Positions 34,275 to 43,317 are shown, counted from the first letter of the stretch. The stretch is DNA of 64,000 bases from Stigmatella aurantiaca DW4/3-1 (GCF_000165485.1 NC_014623.1:6714893-6778892), one strand, 5' to 3'. Translations and numbers: made by a program. The notes: generated from the sequence alone by a model not told the origin.

Positions 34275-34367
34275 GTCGCATCCGGGGGGGGAAGTCATCG
34301 GTCCCCGTCAAATCCCCATGTTAAACCCAGTTCGGGCTTTGCATCGCATTTCCGGCCGCGGCGGACT

Positions 34368-35195
34368 TCAGGCGCCGGGCGGCCCTCCCTCCGGGGGAGG
34401 AGGCGCGGGCGAAACCTCCCGGCCGCGCTCGTCCACCTCTACCACGCGGGCTCCCTCGGGCGGAGTCAGTTCGAAGAGGGTCAGGTCCGGTGGCGCGTTG
34501 AGTGTCACATCGCTGTAGCGCAGCCGCAGCTCGGTCTGAGCCACCTCCGCCACCAGCTCCACCTGAGTAGGGAAGACCTGATTTCCCTTCTCCTTGAAGT
34601 CCTCGAAGGCCAGGTCATACCCCGGTCTGCCCCGGACCTCGCTGCGAACCACCCGGTGATACTTGGGGTGGATGTGGAGCGTCTGCGTCACCTCGCCCCG
34701 GTAGAGGGTGAGCACATAAACACGCTTGCCCGTGTCCAACGTCAGCGTCTTTCGCTCGGCGGGGATGAACGGCACCTGCCCGAGCATCACGGCCACCAGT
34801 TCCTCGCTCGGCAGCACCACCGGAAGGAACCGGGAGACGTTCTGGGGGCTGGCGGGCCCCTGGTAGAAAACATTGCCCTCCGTCTGATACAGGCCAAAGC
34901 GTTGGCCATCCGACACGAGGGCCGCCACCGGCCGGTTGAAGAAGTCGGAGGTCTCCAGGTGAACCAGGCCCGGCCGGGAAATGGCCACGAACATGGACAG
35001 GGTGCCATTGCCCTGGGGTGAGGCCACCCGGATTTTCGCGTCCCCCTGGAGCGTCAGCACATTGGCCTGCGCCCGGGAGGTCCGCTGGAAGAGGACTTCC
35101 GGGTCCTCAATGAGACCTTCTGGACCGAACTCGATGCGCTTGGGGCACCCCGAACAGACGACGACCAGGAAGATTGCTGCGGCTGCGCGGTTCAT
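34368..35195 (-). CDS. Outer-membrane-type lipoprotein (DUF4292/LolB-like)
   Basis: A 275-residue protein with a lipoprotein signal (AAAIFLVVVCSGC, modified Cys at residue 17). The mature part reads like a DUF4292/LolA-LolB-type beta barrel half: LQGDAKIRVASPQGNGTLSM, GLVHLETSDFFNRPVAALVS, YQTEGNVFYQG. These proteins carry lipids or lipoproteins at the outer membrane. The C-terminal 25 residues are Pro-rich. It is divergent from exbB with a 43-bp gap. Confidence 0.75.
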   Translation of the reverse strand: MNRAAAAIFLVVVCSGCPKRIEFGPEGLIEDPEVLFQRTSRAQANVLTLQGDAKIRVASPQGNGTLSMFVAISRPGLVHLETSDFFNRPVAALVSDGQRFGLYQTEGNVFYQGPASPQNVSRFLPVVLPSEELVAVMLGQVPFIPAERKTLTLDTGKRVYVLTLYRGEVTQTLHIHPKYHRVVRSEVRGRPGYDLAFEDFKEKGNQVFPTQVELVAEVAQTELRLRYSDVTLNAPPDLTLFELTPPEGARVVEVDERGREVSPAPPPPEGGPPGA

Positions 35196-35238
35196 GGCTT
35201 AAGTCTCGGTCCTGGCCGAGCCTCCTGGCCACTTTTCC

Positions 35239-35946
35239 ATGAGCCTGACCGAACTTCTCCACTACCTACGCCTCGGCGGCGTCACCATGGCCGTCCTCCT
35301 GCTCGCCTCCATCGTGGCGCTGGGGGTCGCCATCGAGCGCATCATTGCCCTCTGGGGGGTGAGCGAGAACTCTCGCGTCCTCGGAGAGACCGTCCACAAA
35401 CACCTGCTCCGGGGAGATCTGGCCGCGGCCCGCACCGCCTCCGAGCGCTCCAAGGCCGCCGTGGCGGACATCTTCCTGGCCGGGTTCGACCGGCTGGAGC
35501 GGGCCCGGCTCACCGGCGGCGGCGTGGAATCGGCCGTGGAGCGGGAGCGGGCCCAGGTGGGGCTGCGGCTGCGGCGCAACCTGTGGCTCCTGGCCACCAT
35601 CGGCTCGCTCGCCCCCTTCGTGGGCCTGTTCGGCACCGTGGCCGGCATCATGCGCTCCTTCAAGGACCTGGGACTGGATGTGGAATCCGGGGGCACTGGG
35701 GGCACGGCCACGGTGATGACGGGCATCTCCGAGGCGCTGATCGCCACCGCCGTGGGCATCCTCGTGGCCGTGATGGCGATGGTCTTCTACAACTATTTCC
35801 AGGCGCGCCTGGCCCGCGTGCTCGTGGAGCTGCGCCTGCTGGGGGACGAGTTCGTGGAGCTGCTCCGGGAGCGCCCCAGCCCCCCCGCCGCGCCGCCCTC
35901 CTCTCCCCCCGAGCCCGCCGCCCGCGGCGACGCCTCTCCCGCCTGA
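35239..35946 (+). CDS. MotA/TolQ/ExbB proton-channel family protein
   Basis: A 235-residue inner-membrane protein with three TM segments: one near residues 12-35, and two in the C-terminal half (LWLLATIGSLAPFVGLFGTV and ALIATAVGILVAVMAMVFYN). The segment PFVGLFGTVAGIMRSF is the MotA/TolQ/ExbB signature. It pairs with the ExbD-like protein 15 bp downstream to make a proton-driven motor. The C-terminus is Pro-rich. No TonB or TolA partner is nearby; in myxobacteria such pairs can also drive gliding or outer-membrane uptake. Confidence 0.88.
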   Translation: MSLTELLHYLRLGGVTMAVLLLASIVALGVAIERIIALWGVSENSRVLGETVHKHLLRGDLAAARTASERSKAAVADIFLAGFDRLERARLTGGGVESAVERERAQVGLRLRRNLWLLATIGSLAPFVGLFGTVAGIMRSFKDLGLDVESGGTGGTATVMTGISEALIATAVGILVAVMAMVFYNYFQARLARVLVELRLLGDEFVELLRERPSPPAAPPSSPPEPAARGDASPA

Positions 35947-35961
35947 GCCGAGGAGCCTCAC

Positions 35962-36414
35962 ATGGCGATGGGAAAAATACCGGGGAACGACGATGAGGGC
36001 AGCGAGGGGGTCTTCGCGGAGATCAACATCACCCCCCTCACCGACCTCTTCCTGGTGCTGCTCATCATCTTCATGGTGACCAGCACGGTCATCGTCCAGC
36101 AAGGGCCTGGGGGCGGCGCCAAGGCGGGCCTCAAGGTGAACCTGCCCAAGGGAGGCGCCGCGGATGTCACAGCGCGCTCGACGGATCTGTCCGTGGCCGT
36201 GCTGGCCAACGGGCAGTATGTGCTGGGGGGAAACGTCGTCACCGAGGACGAGCTGCGGGGTGCCTTCGACAAGGCCAAGGCCGACAACCCGGACACCGTC
36301 GTCATCGTTCAGGCCGACGAGGGCGTGTCTCACGGCACCGTCGTGCAGGTCATGGAGCTCGCCAAGAGGGCAGGCCTGGGCCAGCTCGCCATCGGCGTGC
36401 GCGACGGAGATTAG
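35962..36414 (+). CDS. ExbD/TolR-family protein
   Basis: A 150-residue partner of the preceding channel. A single TM near residues 25-45 contains NITPLTDLFLVLLIIFMVTS, in which the Asp after ITPLT is the proton-carrying residue. The periplasmic domain has VEDELRGAFDKAKADNPDTV-like repeats typical of ExbD (ADEGVSHGTVVQVMELAKRAG). Its TAG stop overlaps the mgtE TAA stop on the other strand by 4 bp. Confidence 0.88.
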   Translation: MAMGKIPGNDDEGSEGVFAEINITPLTDLFLVLLIIFMVTSTVIVQQGPGGGAKAGLKVNLPKGGAADVTARSTDLSVAVLANGQYVLGGNVVTEDELRGAFDKAKADNPDTVVIVQADEGVSHGTVVQVMELAKRAGLGQLAIGVRDGD

Positions 36415-37733
36415 AGCAGCGCGCCGCGCAGGATGAGGCTGGCCACGGTGAAGTAGATGACGAGGCCCGACACATCCACCAGCGTGGCCACGAAGGGCGC
36501 CGAGGCACTGGCCGGATCGAACCCCGCCCGCCTCAGCGCGAACGGCAGCATGGCGCCGGTGAGCGTCCCCCAAAGGACCACCCCCACGAGGGACATGCCC
36601 ACCGTCAGCGCCACCCGGAAGAAGTGCTCGCCATAGCTCTGAAAGAGGTACTGCCACACCACGACGCGGCAGAGCCCCACCCCCCCCAGGATGGCGCCCA
36701 GGAGGAGCCCCGTGACCACCTCGCGCCGTGCCACGCGCCACCAGTCCCGGAGGCGCACCTCGGAGAGCGCCAGCGAGCGGATGATCAGCGTGGTGGCCTG
36801 ACTGCCAGAATTGCCGCCCGAGCTGATGATGAGGGGAATGAAGAGGCTGAGCACCACCGCGCGGGCAATCTCATGCTCGAAATGGCCCATGGCCGTGGCG
36901 GTGAGCATCTCCCCCAGAAAGAGCACCAGCAACCAGCCCGCCCTTTTCCGCAGCATGGCGACAAAGCCCACCGAGAAGTAGGGCGCGTCCAGCGCCTCCA
37001 TTCCTCCCACCTTTTGAATGTCTTCCGTGGCCTCCTCCTGCATCACCTGGACAATGTCATCCACGGTGATGATTCCCTTCATCCTGTTCTCGGCATCCAC
37101 CACCGGGATGGCCATCAGCCCAAGCCGGGAAAAGAGCCGCCCCACGGCTTCCTGATCTGTCTCCTCGGTCACAGTGAACACTTTGGTCACCATGAACTCG
37201 GAGATGGGCATGCCTGGGGGCGCCTGAAAGAGTTGGCTCAGGGACACCACCCCCAGCAGGTGCTGCTGCGCATCCAAGACATAGACCTCATGGACCGTCT
37301 CGCCCTTCTGACGCGTCTGCTGTCTCAGGTAACGGATCGCCTCGTCACTGGTCATGTCCGGGCGGACCCGGGCGAAGCGGGGATTCATCAACCCACCCGC
37401 TTCGTCCTCCGCGTAGGCCAACAGGGCCATCACCTCATGACGCGTCGTGCTGTCCAGCTCCGCCAGAAGTGCCGCCTTGGCCTCCGCGTTTGCTTCCTGC
37501 ACCACGTCCACCGCATCATCCGGGGCCAGCAACCGCATCCACGTCCGGCGCTCTCCCGTGGGCAAGGCGAGAATGAGCTCTGCCTGCTCCTTCGCCGGCA
37601 AGGAGAGAAAGAAGACATCGGCCGTGGCATGCGGGACCAGCTTGAAACTCTCCACCCGCTCTTCGAGCGACAGCACCGGCCAGGCATCCCTCAGCTCATG
37701 GGGGGAAATGGACTCGGAATCCTGGCTCGACAT
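36411..37733 (-). CDS. mgtE: Magnesium transporter MgtE
   Basis: A 440-residue Mg2+ channel. The N domain (residues about 20-130) is a superhelix, followed by two CBS domains (about 131-255, with GVVSLSQLF and IITVDDIVQVMQEEATEDIQ), a plug helix and five TMs. The ion-path motif SGGNSGSQATTLIIRSLAL near residue 315 is diagnostic. The ATG at 37733 is chosen because GGGAGG lies 7 nt upstream, while the ATG at 37739 is only 1 nt from it. Mg2+ gating through the CBS/N domains is expected. Confidence 0.92.
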   Translation of the reverse strand: MSSQDSESISPHELRDAWPVLSLEERVESFKLVPHATADVFFLSLPAKEQAELILALPTGERRTWMRLLAPDDAVDVVQEANAEAKAALLAELDSTTRHEVMALLAYAEDEAGGLMNPRFARVRPDMTSDEAIRYLRQQTRQKGETVHEVYVLDAQQHLLGVVSLSQLFQAPPGMPISEFMVTKVFTVTEETDQEAVGRLFSRLGLMAIPVVDAENRMKGIITVDDIVQVMQEEATEDIQKVGGMEALDAPYFSVGFVAMLRKRAGWLLVLFLGEMLTATAMGHFEHEIARAVVLSLFIPLIISSGGNSGSQATTLIIRSLALSEVRLRDWWRVARREVVTGLLLGAILGGVGLCRVVVWQYLFQSYGEHFFRVALTVGMSLVGVVLWGTLTGAMLPFALRRAGFDPASASAPFVATLVDVSGLVIYFTVASLILRGALL

Positions 37734-37959
37734 CGGCATGCCTCCCACGCAACGCCCTGCGCGGGGCACAGCACCATGAGGCCCCCCGGTCTGGCAATGA
37801 CGCCCACGGGGAGATGTGGCCCACCTCGCATCCCCTCTGGGACAAGGCCCGGGAGCATTGTGCGTGCGAGGCAGAGGGCTCCAGGTTAGAAACCGGGATC
37901 CGGCACGCCTGCCGCACTCCCACCGGGAGCCCTTCGCGTCCCTTGGAGTCCGTCACGGA

Positions 37960-39486
37960 ATGCGACTCGCCCAGCGCCTCTTCATTTCCCATTTCCTGCT
38001 GACCGCCGTCCTGCTGGGCGCGGCGGGCTTCGCGGGGGTGGCGTTGGTGCGAATCACCGCCCTCCTCACCTCCGTCCGGGAGGAACAATTCGGCACCCTC
38101 CAGGAGGAGGAAACCCTCCACCAGGCAGCCTGGGAGGTGGAGGTCGCTGCCCGGCAGGGCATCCTCGCCTGTGAGCAAGGCCCGTCCGCCGGGCGCAACG
38201 TGGCGGGCGCCATGCGGTCCAACCTCGTGGAACTCGACCGCCTGCTCGCGGAGCACCACACCGCCGTCTCCCCAGGCCTTCTTCAGGCCGCGAAGGACTA
38301 CAGGGACTATGCCCAGCAAGTCGCCCAGGGCGACGCCTGTTCTCTTCTGCTCTCCCCCGAGCGTCGCGAGCAGCGCCTCGTCTTTGACCAGCGCCTCACG
38401 GAGGCGTGGATCTCCAGCATCCACGCCCTGCACCAGGCCGTGAAGGAGCGCGAGGCCGAGGCCTACGCCATTGGGGCGACCGCCATCGTGGTGGGCGGGG
38501 TGCTGGGAGGCTTCGCCCTGCTCGCCGCCTGGGGCGTGGCCCGCTGGGTGGCCCGGGGGGTCGCCCACCCCCTGGCCCTGCTGACCGCCCAGGCCCATCG
38601 GGTGGGCCAGGGCGACTTCACCCCTTTGCACCCGGTGAAGGGGCCAGACGAAGTCCAGACCCTCTCGACGGAGCTGGAGCGGATGCGCGAGCGCCTCGGG
38701 GAACTCGGCCGCCTGAAAGATGCCTTCGTGGCCTCGGTGTCCCATGATCTGCGAACGCCCCTGACCCGGCTCAGGGCGGCGCTGGGCCTCATGGCCGATG
38801 GCACCGCCGGCCCTCTGACCGAGCAGCAGCAACGGATGCTCACGTTGGCCCGCAGCGCGTGTGAGCGGGAGATTCGCCTCGTCACGGCCTTGCTCGACAT
38901 GTCTCGGATGAAGTCGGGCAAGGCCCTGCGGTTTGAATCCGGCTGCAAGCTGGATGACATCCTCCAGCGGGCCCTCGAAAACGTGCAGGCGGAGGCGGAC
39001 GAAGCCGGTGTCCCACTGAAGCTGGAGGCCGAGGGCCACCTCCCTCCCGCCACGCTCGATGCCGTCCTCATCGAGCGTGCGCTCACCAACCTGCTCAGCA
39101 ACGCCATCCGAGCATCCTCCCAGGGGCAACGGGTGCACGTAGTGTGCTCCCTCTCCGGGCAGGGCCCTCCGGCCCCAAGCGGGCCTGGCCCCTGGGCCCG
39201 GATCCTCGTGCGAGACGAGGGGCCGGGGGTTCCTCAGGAGGTGCGCTCCCGCCTCTTCGAGCCCTTCTTCACCCGGCCCGTGGGCACCCGGGGCGCCCCT
39301 CCAGGCATCGGCCTGGGATTGCCCCTGGCGCGGGAGATGATGCGCGCCCATGGGGGCGATGTCGCACTGCTCGAGGCGCCCCCCCCGGGAGCCACCTTTG
39401 CCCTCTGGGTCGCGCTCGATCGCGCTGGCGCCTCCCCCTCCCCTTCGCCTCCTCCAGGCGACCCACTCCCTCCGAGAACCGCATGA
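37960..39486 (+). CDS. Membrane sensor histidine kinase
   Basis: A 508-residue kinase. TM1 lies near residues 10-32, then a helical periplasmic sensor of about 135 residues, TM2 near 170-192, a HAMP domain (about 195-245), HisKA with phospho-acceptor His262 in SHDLRTPLTRLRA, and HATPase_c with NLLSNAIRAS, DEGPGVP and GIGLGLPLAREMM. Its stop overlaps the NtrC-type regulator start as ATGA, so they form a cognate pair, similar in layout to GlrK/GlrR. The ATG at 37960 is the first start close to TM1; upstream in-frame sequence lacks hydrophobic or family features. Confidence 0.88.
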   Translation: MRLAQRLFISHFLLTAVLLGAAGFAGVALVRITALLTSVREEQFGTLQEEETLHQAAWEVEVAARQGILACEQGPSAGRNVAGAMRSNLVELDRLLAEHHTAVSPGLLQAAKDYRDYAQQVAQGDACSLLLSPERREQRLVFDQRLTEAWISSIHALHQAVKEREAEAYAIGATAIVVGGVLGGFALLAAWGVARWVARGVAHPLALLTAQAHRVGQGDFTPLHPVKGPDEVQTLSTELERMRERLGELGRLKDAFVASVSHDLRTPLTRLRAALGLMADGTAGPLTEQQQRMLTLARSACEREIRLVTALLDMSRMKSGKALRFESGCKLDDILQRALENVQAEADEAGVPLKLEAEGHLPPATLDAVLIERALTNLLSNAIRASSQGQRVHVVCSLSGQGPPAPSGPGPWARILVRDEGPGVPQEVRSRLFEPFFTRPVGTRGAPPGIGLGLPLAREMMRAHGGDVALLEAPPPGATFALWVALDRAGASPSPSPPPGDPLPPRTA

Positions 39487-40949
39487 GCCGCCCTCCTCTT
39501 TCTGCCGCGACCGCTGGCCACGTCCTGGTGGCGGATGACGACCTGGAACTGTGCGAGATCATCACGCTGCGCTTGCAAGCGCATGGCATGCGCGTCTCCA
39601 GCGTGTCCACCGGTCCTCAGGCCTTGACTGCCATCGAGCGCGGCGACGTCGACGCCATGGTGCTCGACCTGCGGCTGGGGGATTCCGATGGTCTGGAGGT
39701 GCTGGCCCAGGCGCGGGAGCGGGCACTGGATCTGCCGGTGGTGGTTCTCACGGCGCACGGCACCATCGAGACCGCGGTGGAAGCCATGAGCCGCGGGGCG
39801 TACGGCTTTCTCACCAAGCCCTTCCAGGACCATGAGTTGGTGCAGAAGCTCCGGCACGCGCTCGAGCGCAGTGCCCTGCGCCGCGAGGTGGCCGACCTGC
39901 GCCGCATCGTGGCGGGTGGCCCCCGCGAACGGCTGAGCGGAAGCAGCGCGGCCATCACCCGCGTCCGCGAGGACATCGCCCGGGTGGCCCCCTCGGAGGC
40001 CTCGGTGCTGCTGCTTGGCGAATCAGGCACGGGCAAGGAGCTCGCCGCGCGGTTGCTGCACGCGCTGTCGCGCCGCGCGGAGGGGCCCTTCGTGGCGATC
40101 AACTGCGGCGCGCTGCCGCCCGAGTTGCTGGAGAGCGAGCTCTTCGGTCACGTGGAGGGGGCGTTCACGGCCGCCACCCAGGCACGCGAGGGGCTCTTCG
40201 GCGCGGCCCGGGGGGGCACCCTCTTTCTGGACGAAGTGGGCGAAACCCCTGCCCGCGTGCAGATCAAGCTGCTCCGGGTCCTGCAAGAGCGCCGCTACAC
40301 CCGCCTGGGCTCGAACACCGGAGAAGAAGTGGACGTGCGGGTGGTGGCCGCCACGAACCGGGATCTGCGAGAGGAAGTCGAGGAGCGGCGCTTCCGCGAG
40401 GATCTCTACTACCGGCTGTGCGTCGTCCCCATCGTCATGCCACCGCTGCGAGAGCGCGCGGAGGACATTCCTGTCCTGGCACAGCTCTTCCTGGAGCGGG
40501 CCGCCACACGCAACGGGCTCCGCGTCCCCCGCATGGATGGCAAAGCCTTGCAAGCCCTCCAGGCATACCCCTGGCCGGGCAACGTTCGTGAGTTGGCCAA
40601 CATCATGGAAGCCGCGGTCCTCCTCTCTCCGACCGAGGAGTTGCGCGGCGAGCACCTGATGCACTTCGTTCAGCGTTCACAGAGTCCCGCCCCGTCCATT
40701 GGCGGAAACCCGGCCGTGCCAGCACCACCTGTCCCACCAGGAGCTGACACACCCCTGCCGACCCTGCGAGAGGCACGTGATGCATTCGAGCGTGGCTACC
40801 TCATCGACGTGCTGCGCCGCAGCGGTGGGAACGTCAGTGCCGCCGCAAGGATGGCTGGCCGCAACCGGACCGACTTTTACGAGTTGCTGCGCCGCCACGG
40901 CCTGTCCGCTGGCGATTTCAAGGATGCCCCCTTCGGGACCGGCCGCTGA
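39483..40949 (+). CDS. NtrC-family sigma-54-type response regulator with GAFTAA loop
   Basis: A 488-residue regulator. Receiver domain (10-125, Asp62), AAA+ domain with Walker A GESGTGKE (179-186) and Walker [12 protein letters not shown], and a C-terminal Fis-type helix-turn-helix ([20 protein letters not shown]). The loop that contacts sigma-54 reads GAFTAA (226-231) in place of the usual GAFTGA. Coupled to the upstream kinase by ATGA. The change may weaken or alter sigma-54 contact, or mark a regulator that works with the other sigma factors. Confidence 0.9.
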   Translation: MSRPPLSAATAGHVLVADDDLELCEIITLRLQAHGMRVSSVSTGPQALTAIERGDVDAMVLDLRLGDSDGLEVLAQARERALDLPVVVLTAHGTIETAVEAMSRGAYGFLTKPFQDHELVQKLRHALERSALRREVADLRRIVAGGPRERLSGSSAAITRVREDIARVAPSEASVLLLGESGTGKELAARLLHALSRRAEGPFVAINCGALPPELLESELFGHVEGAFTAATQAREGLFGAARGGTLFLDEVGETPARVQIKLLRVLQERRYTRLGSNTGEEVDVRVVAATNRDLREEVEERRFREDLYYRLCVVPIVMPPLRERAEDIPVLAQLFLERAATRNGLRVPRMDGKALQALQAYPWPGNVRELANIMEAAVLLSPTEELRGEHLMHFVQRSQSPAPSIGGNPAVPAPPVPPGADTPLPTLREARDAFERGYLIDVLRRSGGNVSAAARMAGRNRTDFYELLRRHGLSAGDFKDAPFGTGR

Positions 40950-40988
40950 TTCCCTGTCGCCCCTCGCTTCCCCCACGAGCCCCGCGCC

Positions 40989-41696
40989 ATGCCCCTCACC
41001 CCGCCGCCACACTCCCCGCCTCAGATTCTCGAGGTCAACGTCGACCGCATCGAGCGCATTCGAGATGTCCTGGCGATGATCTCGCTGGGGGAGTTCGATC
41101 CCACCCAGCACCTCATTCCCATCCAGGAGGAGGACGCGTTCTCTTCCCTGGAGGAGACCATCAACATCTTCGCCCGGCAGTTGTACGTCTCCGTCCGGGA
41201 AAACGAAGCCTCCATCCAGAAGCTCGACACCATCCGGAAGGACCTGGAAGAAAAGCTCGCCACCATTGAGCGCCAGCGCGTGGCCATCCGGAACCTCTCC
41301 ACCCCCATCATCGAGCTGTGGGAAGACATCCTCACGCTGCCCATCGTGGGGGCGGTGGACACCCAGCGTTCCGTGGAAATGACCGAGCGGCTGTTACAGC
41401 GCATCGCCCAGGGCAAGGCGCGCTGTGCCATCATCGACATCACCGGTGTGGAGGTCGTGGACACCGAGACGGCCAATCACTTCATCAAGATGGTGGCCGC
41501 GGCACGCCTGCTCGGCACCTACTGCGTCGTCACCGGCATCAGCCCCTTCATCGCACAGACGTTGAGCCAGATTGGCGTTGACCTCCGCAGCGTGAAGACA
41601 CTCGGCAGCCTCAAGGATGGCCTCCGGGAGTGCTTCCTGTACCTGCGCAACCCCACGGCCCACCGCGCCGTCACGCTGCTCGACCGGAAGGGTTAG
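40989..41696 (+). CDS. STAS-domain protein (RsbR-like)
   Basis: A 235-residue protein. A helical N-terminus (residues about 10-105, coiled-coil QKLDTIRKDLEEKLATIERQ) leads to a STAS domain (about 105-220) with AIRNLSTPIIELWEDILTLP, the entry typical of RsbR paralogues, and DITGVEVVDTETANHFIKMV, which carries the Thr residues phosphorylated in stressosome proteins. It may be part of a stressosome-like switch. It lies 39 bp after the NtrC-type gene and 10 bp before the next gene on the same strand. No RsbS or RsbT is adjacent. Confidence 0.82.
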   Translation: MPLTPPPHSPPQILEVNVDRIERIRDVLAMISLGEFDPTQHLIPIQEEDAFSSLEETINIFARQLYVSVRENEASIQKLDTIRKDLEEKLATIERQRVAIRNLSTPIIELWEDILTLPIVGAVDTQRSVEMTERLLQRIAQGKARCAIIDITGVEVVDTETANHFIKMVAAARLLGTYCVVTGISPFIAQTLSQIGVDLRSVKTLGSLKDGLRECFLYLRNPTAHRAVTLLDRKG

Positions 41697-41706
41697 GAGC
41701 TACCCC

Positions 41707-42312
41707 GTGCCCTATATTCCCGCTCCCATCGACAGCGGAATCACCGTCTCGGGCTCCAGCGTCCGCTCCATCGTGGAGGCCGTCAAATCGTTCTCGGTCC
41801 TCGTCGGTGTCTTGCTGGAGGTGATGAAAGTTCAGACGAAGGATGCCTCGGGCGCGCTTGTCGTTGACCCAAACGGCTGGTACCCGCTCGAGGATTACCT
41901 CTTGGCCTACAAGAAGATCGACAGCTTGCTGGGCGGCCGGGGACTGGAGAAGGTGGGGGCGATGGTCCCACGGAATGCCTTCTTCCCGCCGAACATCACG
42001 GACATCCGCCAAGCGCTTCAGTCGATGGACATTGCCTTCCACATGAACCATCGCCGCCAGGGACAGCCCATGTTCGACCCAGAGACGGGGACCATGCTGG
42101 AAGGAATTGGCCACTACCTCTACCAACCGGTGGAGGGCAGACAGGAACTCATCCTGGTGAGTGAAACGCCCTACCCCTGCCGGTTCGATCTGGGACTCAT
42201 CCTGGGGATGGCGCAGCGTTTCGAACCCGCCGCCACCATCGCCCACGATCTGGCACAGGGGTGCCGTCAGAAAGGCGGCACCTCCTGTACCTATGCGGTC
42301 TCCTGGCCGTAA
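41707..42312 (+). CDS. Conserved protein of unknown function, V4R/TIGR02265-like
   Basis: A 201-residue protein starting at GTG 41707 with GGAG 8 nt upstream. The middle is helical (VEAVKSFSVLVGVLLEVMKV, MVPRNAFFPPNITDIRQALQ). The end has AQRFEPAATIAHDLAQGCRQ and then GTSCTYAVSW, a C-x-Y-x-V-x-W close reminiscent of V4R and heme-NO-binding folds and of a family common in myxobacteria. No heme-binding His is obvious. Its place 10 bp after the STAS gene suggests a shared signalling role. Confidence 0.6.
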   Translation: MPYIPAPIDSGITVSGSSVRSIVEAVKSFSVLVGVLLEVMKVQTKDASGALVVDPNGWYPLEDYLLAYKKIDSLLGGRGLEKVGAMVPRNAFFPPNITDIRQALQSMDIAFHMNHRRQGQPMFDPETGTMLEGIGHYLYQPVEGRQELILVSETPYPCRFDLGLILGMAQRFEPAATIAHDLAQGCRQKGGTSCTYAVSWP

Positions 42313-42336
42313 GAGCGCCTCCTCCCGAAGGAGGGC

Positions 42337-43218
42337 TCAAACACGGCGGCGGCGGCGCAGCCTCAACCCGACAACGCTCAGTGCCAGCATCCACACGGGC
42401 ATGGCCCCCACCGAGGAGCAACCGCCTCCGTCGTCCTCATTCGGGCCCGGGTCTGTGCCGGGGCCCGCATCGGAACCGCCTCCAGTGCCCGCGTCCGCTC
42501 CCGCATCCGTTCCCGCCCCCGCGTCGGTGCCGCCGTCGGCCCCCGCATCCTCTCCTGCGTCGGTCCCTGCATCGACCCCCGCGTCGGTCCCCGCATCCTC
42601 TCCTGCGTCAGGACCTGCATCGACCCCCGCGTCGGTCCCCGCATCCTCTCCTGCGTCAGAACCCGCATCGATGCCCGCGTCCGTGCCCGCGTCCGTGCCT
42701 CCCTCGTCATCGGCAAGCACCGTCACGGCCAGCGTCGTGGCCGCCACGCCGTCCCCCGAGTTTCGGCCATTTCCATCGACCGAATTGCCCGCGCCATAAA
42801 GGGTGAGGGTTCCCGCCGTGGCAGGTGCGGTCAGTTGGAAGTCAAAGCGAACCTCTCCACTGGCGAAATTCTTTGCGGCGGTATGGGTCAGTTCGGTGCC
42901 CACCTTCTTCACGCCCGAAGCCGGGGCCGGTTCAAGCACGGCGGCGGCGGCGTTCACTGACAGATTGAAGCCCCCGCGCACCCCGGGGCCCCCTCGAATG
43001 ACAAACGAGTACGAAGTGACCGAGCCTGCGAGCACCTCCACGGGCCCCACCAACTCCACGGTGGGCGGGGTGGCCCCCACCGCGTGACAATTTGTGCAAA
43101 TAGCACCCGATTGGCCCGAGTAACCGGTGATGCCGCCCGAACGGGCAATCGCTACCGTGGACAGCAAGGTCATCGCGACGCCGCCCAAGGCAGCGAACGA
43201 AGAAGCACGAACAGACAC
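42337..43218 (-). CDS. CxxCH surface protein with XDAG linker and MYXO-CTERM-like tail
   Basis: A protein of about 293 residues. A signal peptide (FAALGGVAMTLLSTVAIA) is followed by a single heme-type motif CTNCH, a beta-sandwich region (about 55-170, FVIRGGPGVRGGFNLSVN), an Ala/Gly/Asp-rich repeat linker of XDAG units, and a C-terminal Gly-Cys, TM and Arg-rich end (GGGCSSVGAMP, then LALSVVGLRLRRRRR). The tail fits the MYXO-CTERM sorting signal. The GTG at 43218 is preferred since GGAGG lies just upstream; an ATG at 43233 would put that site inside the gene. Likely exported and surface anchored. Confidence 0.78.
   Translation of the reverse strand: MSVRASSFAALGGVAMTLLSTVAIARSGGITGYSGQSGAICTNCHAVGATPPTVELVGPVEVLAGSVTSYSFVIRGGPGVRGGFNLSVNAAAAVLEPAPASGVKKVGTELTHTAAKNFASGEVRFDFQLTAPATAGTLTLYGAGNSVDGNGRNSGDGVAATTLAVTVLADDEGGTDAGTDAGIDAGSDAGEDAGTDAGVDAGPDAGEDAGTDAGVDAGTDAGEDAGADGGTDAGAGTDAGADAGTGGGSDAGPGTDPGPNEDDGGGCSSVGAMPVWMLALSVVGLRLRRRRRV
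42460..42696 (-). repeat. Tandem repeat coding for an XDAG linker
   Basis: About 20 copies of a 12-nt unit encoding X-Asp-Ala-Gly, with X being mainly Thr, Glu, Val, Ile, Ser or Pro. A higher-order 48-nt unit (Glu, Thr, Val, Pro/Thr versions in that order) is repeated about 2.5 times near its centre. It forms an acidic, probably flexible spacer between the folded domain and the membrane sorting tail. Confidence 0.8.
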
Positions 43219-43230
43219 AGAACCTCCAAA

Positions 43231-43261
43231 CATGAAAAGCCTACCTTAACTTGTTTTCATG
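43231..43261. promoter_or_regulatory. Inverted repeat upstream of the CxxCH surface-protein gene
   Basis: CATGAAAA (43231-43238) and TTTTCATG (43254-43261) are perfect 8-bp inverted arms separated by 15 bp. The centres of the half-sites are 23 bp apart, about two helical turns. It lies in an AT-rich patch immediately upstream of the gene and could be an operator. Confidence 0.35.
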
Positions 43262-43317
43262 TCCGAGAACACTGTTACCGTCATGCCAAATGATTCAACA
43301 CAGATGCTACGGGCACT

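Noticed and set aside
32208-35021. Long plus-strand open frame opposite OppD, MshEN and lipoprotein genes
   Set aside because: It crosses four well-supported minus-strand genes and has no domain features.
42460-42696. CRISPR-like or minisatellite element
   Set aside because: The 12/48-nt repeats stay in frame and encode XDAG units of a surface-protein linker; there are no spacers.
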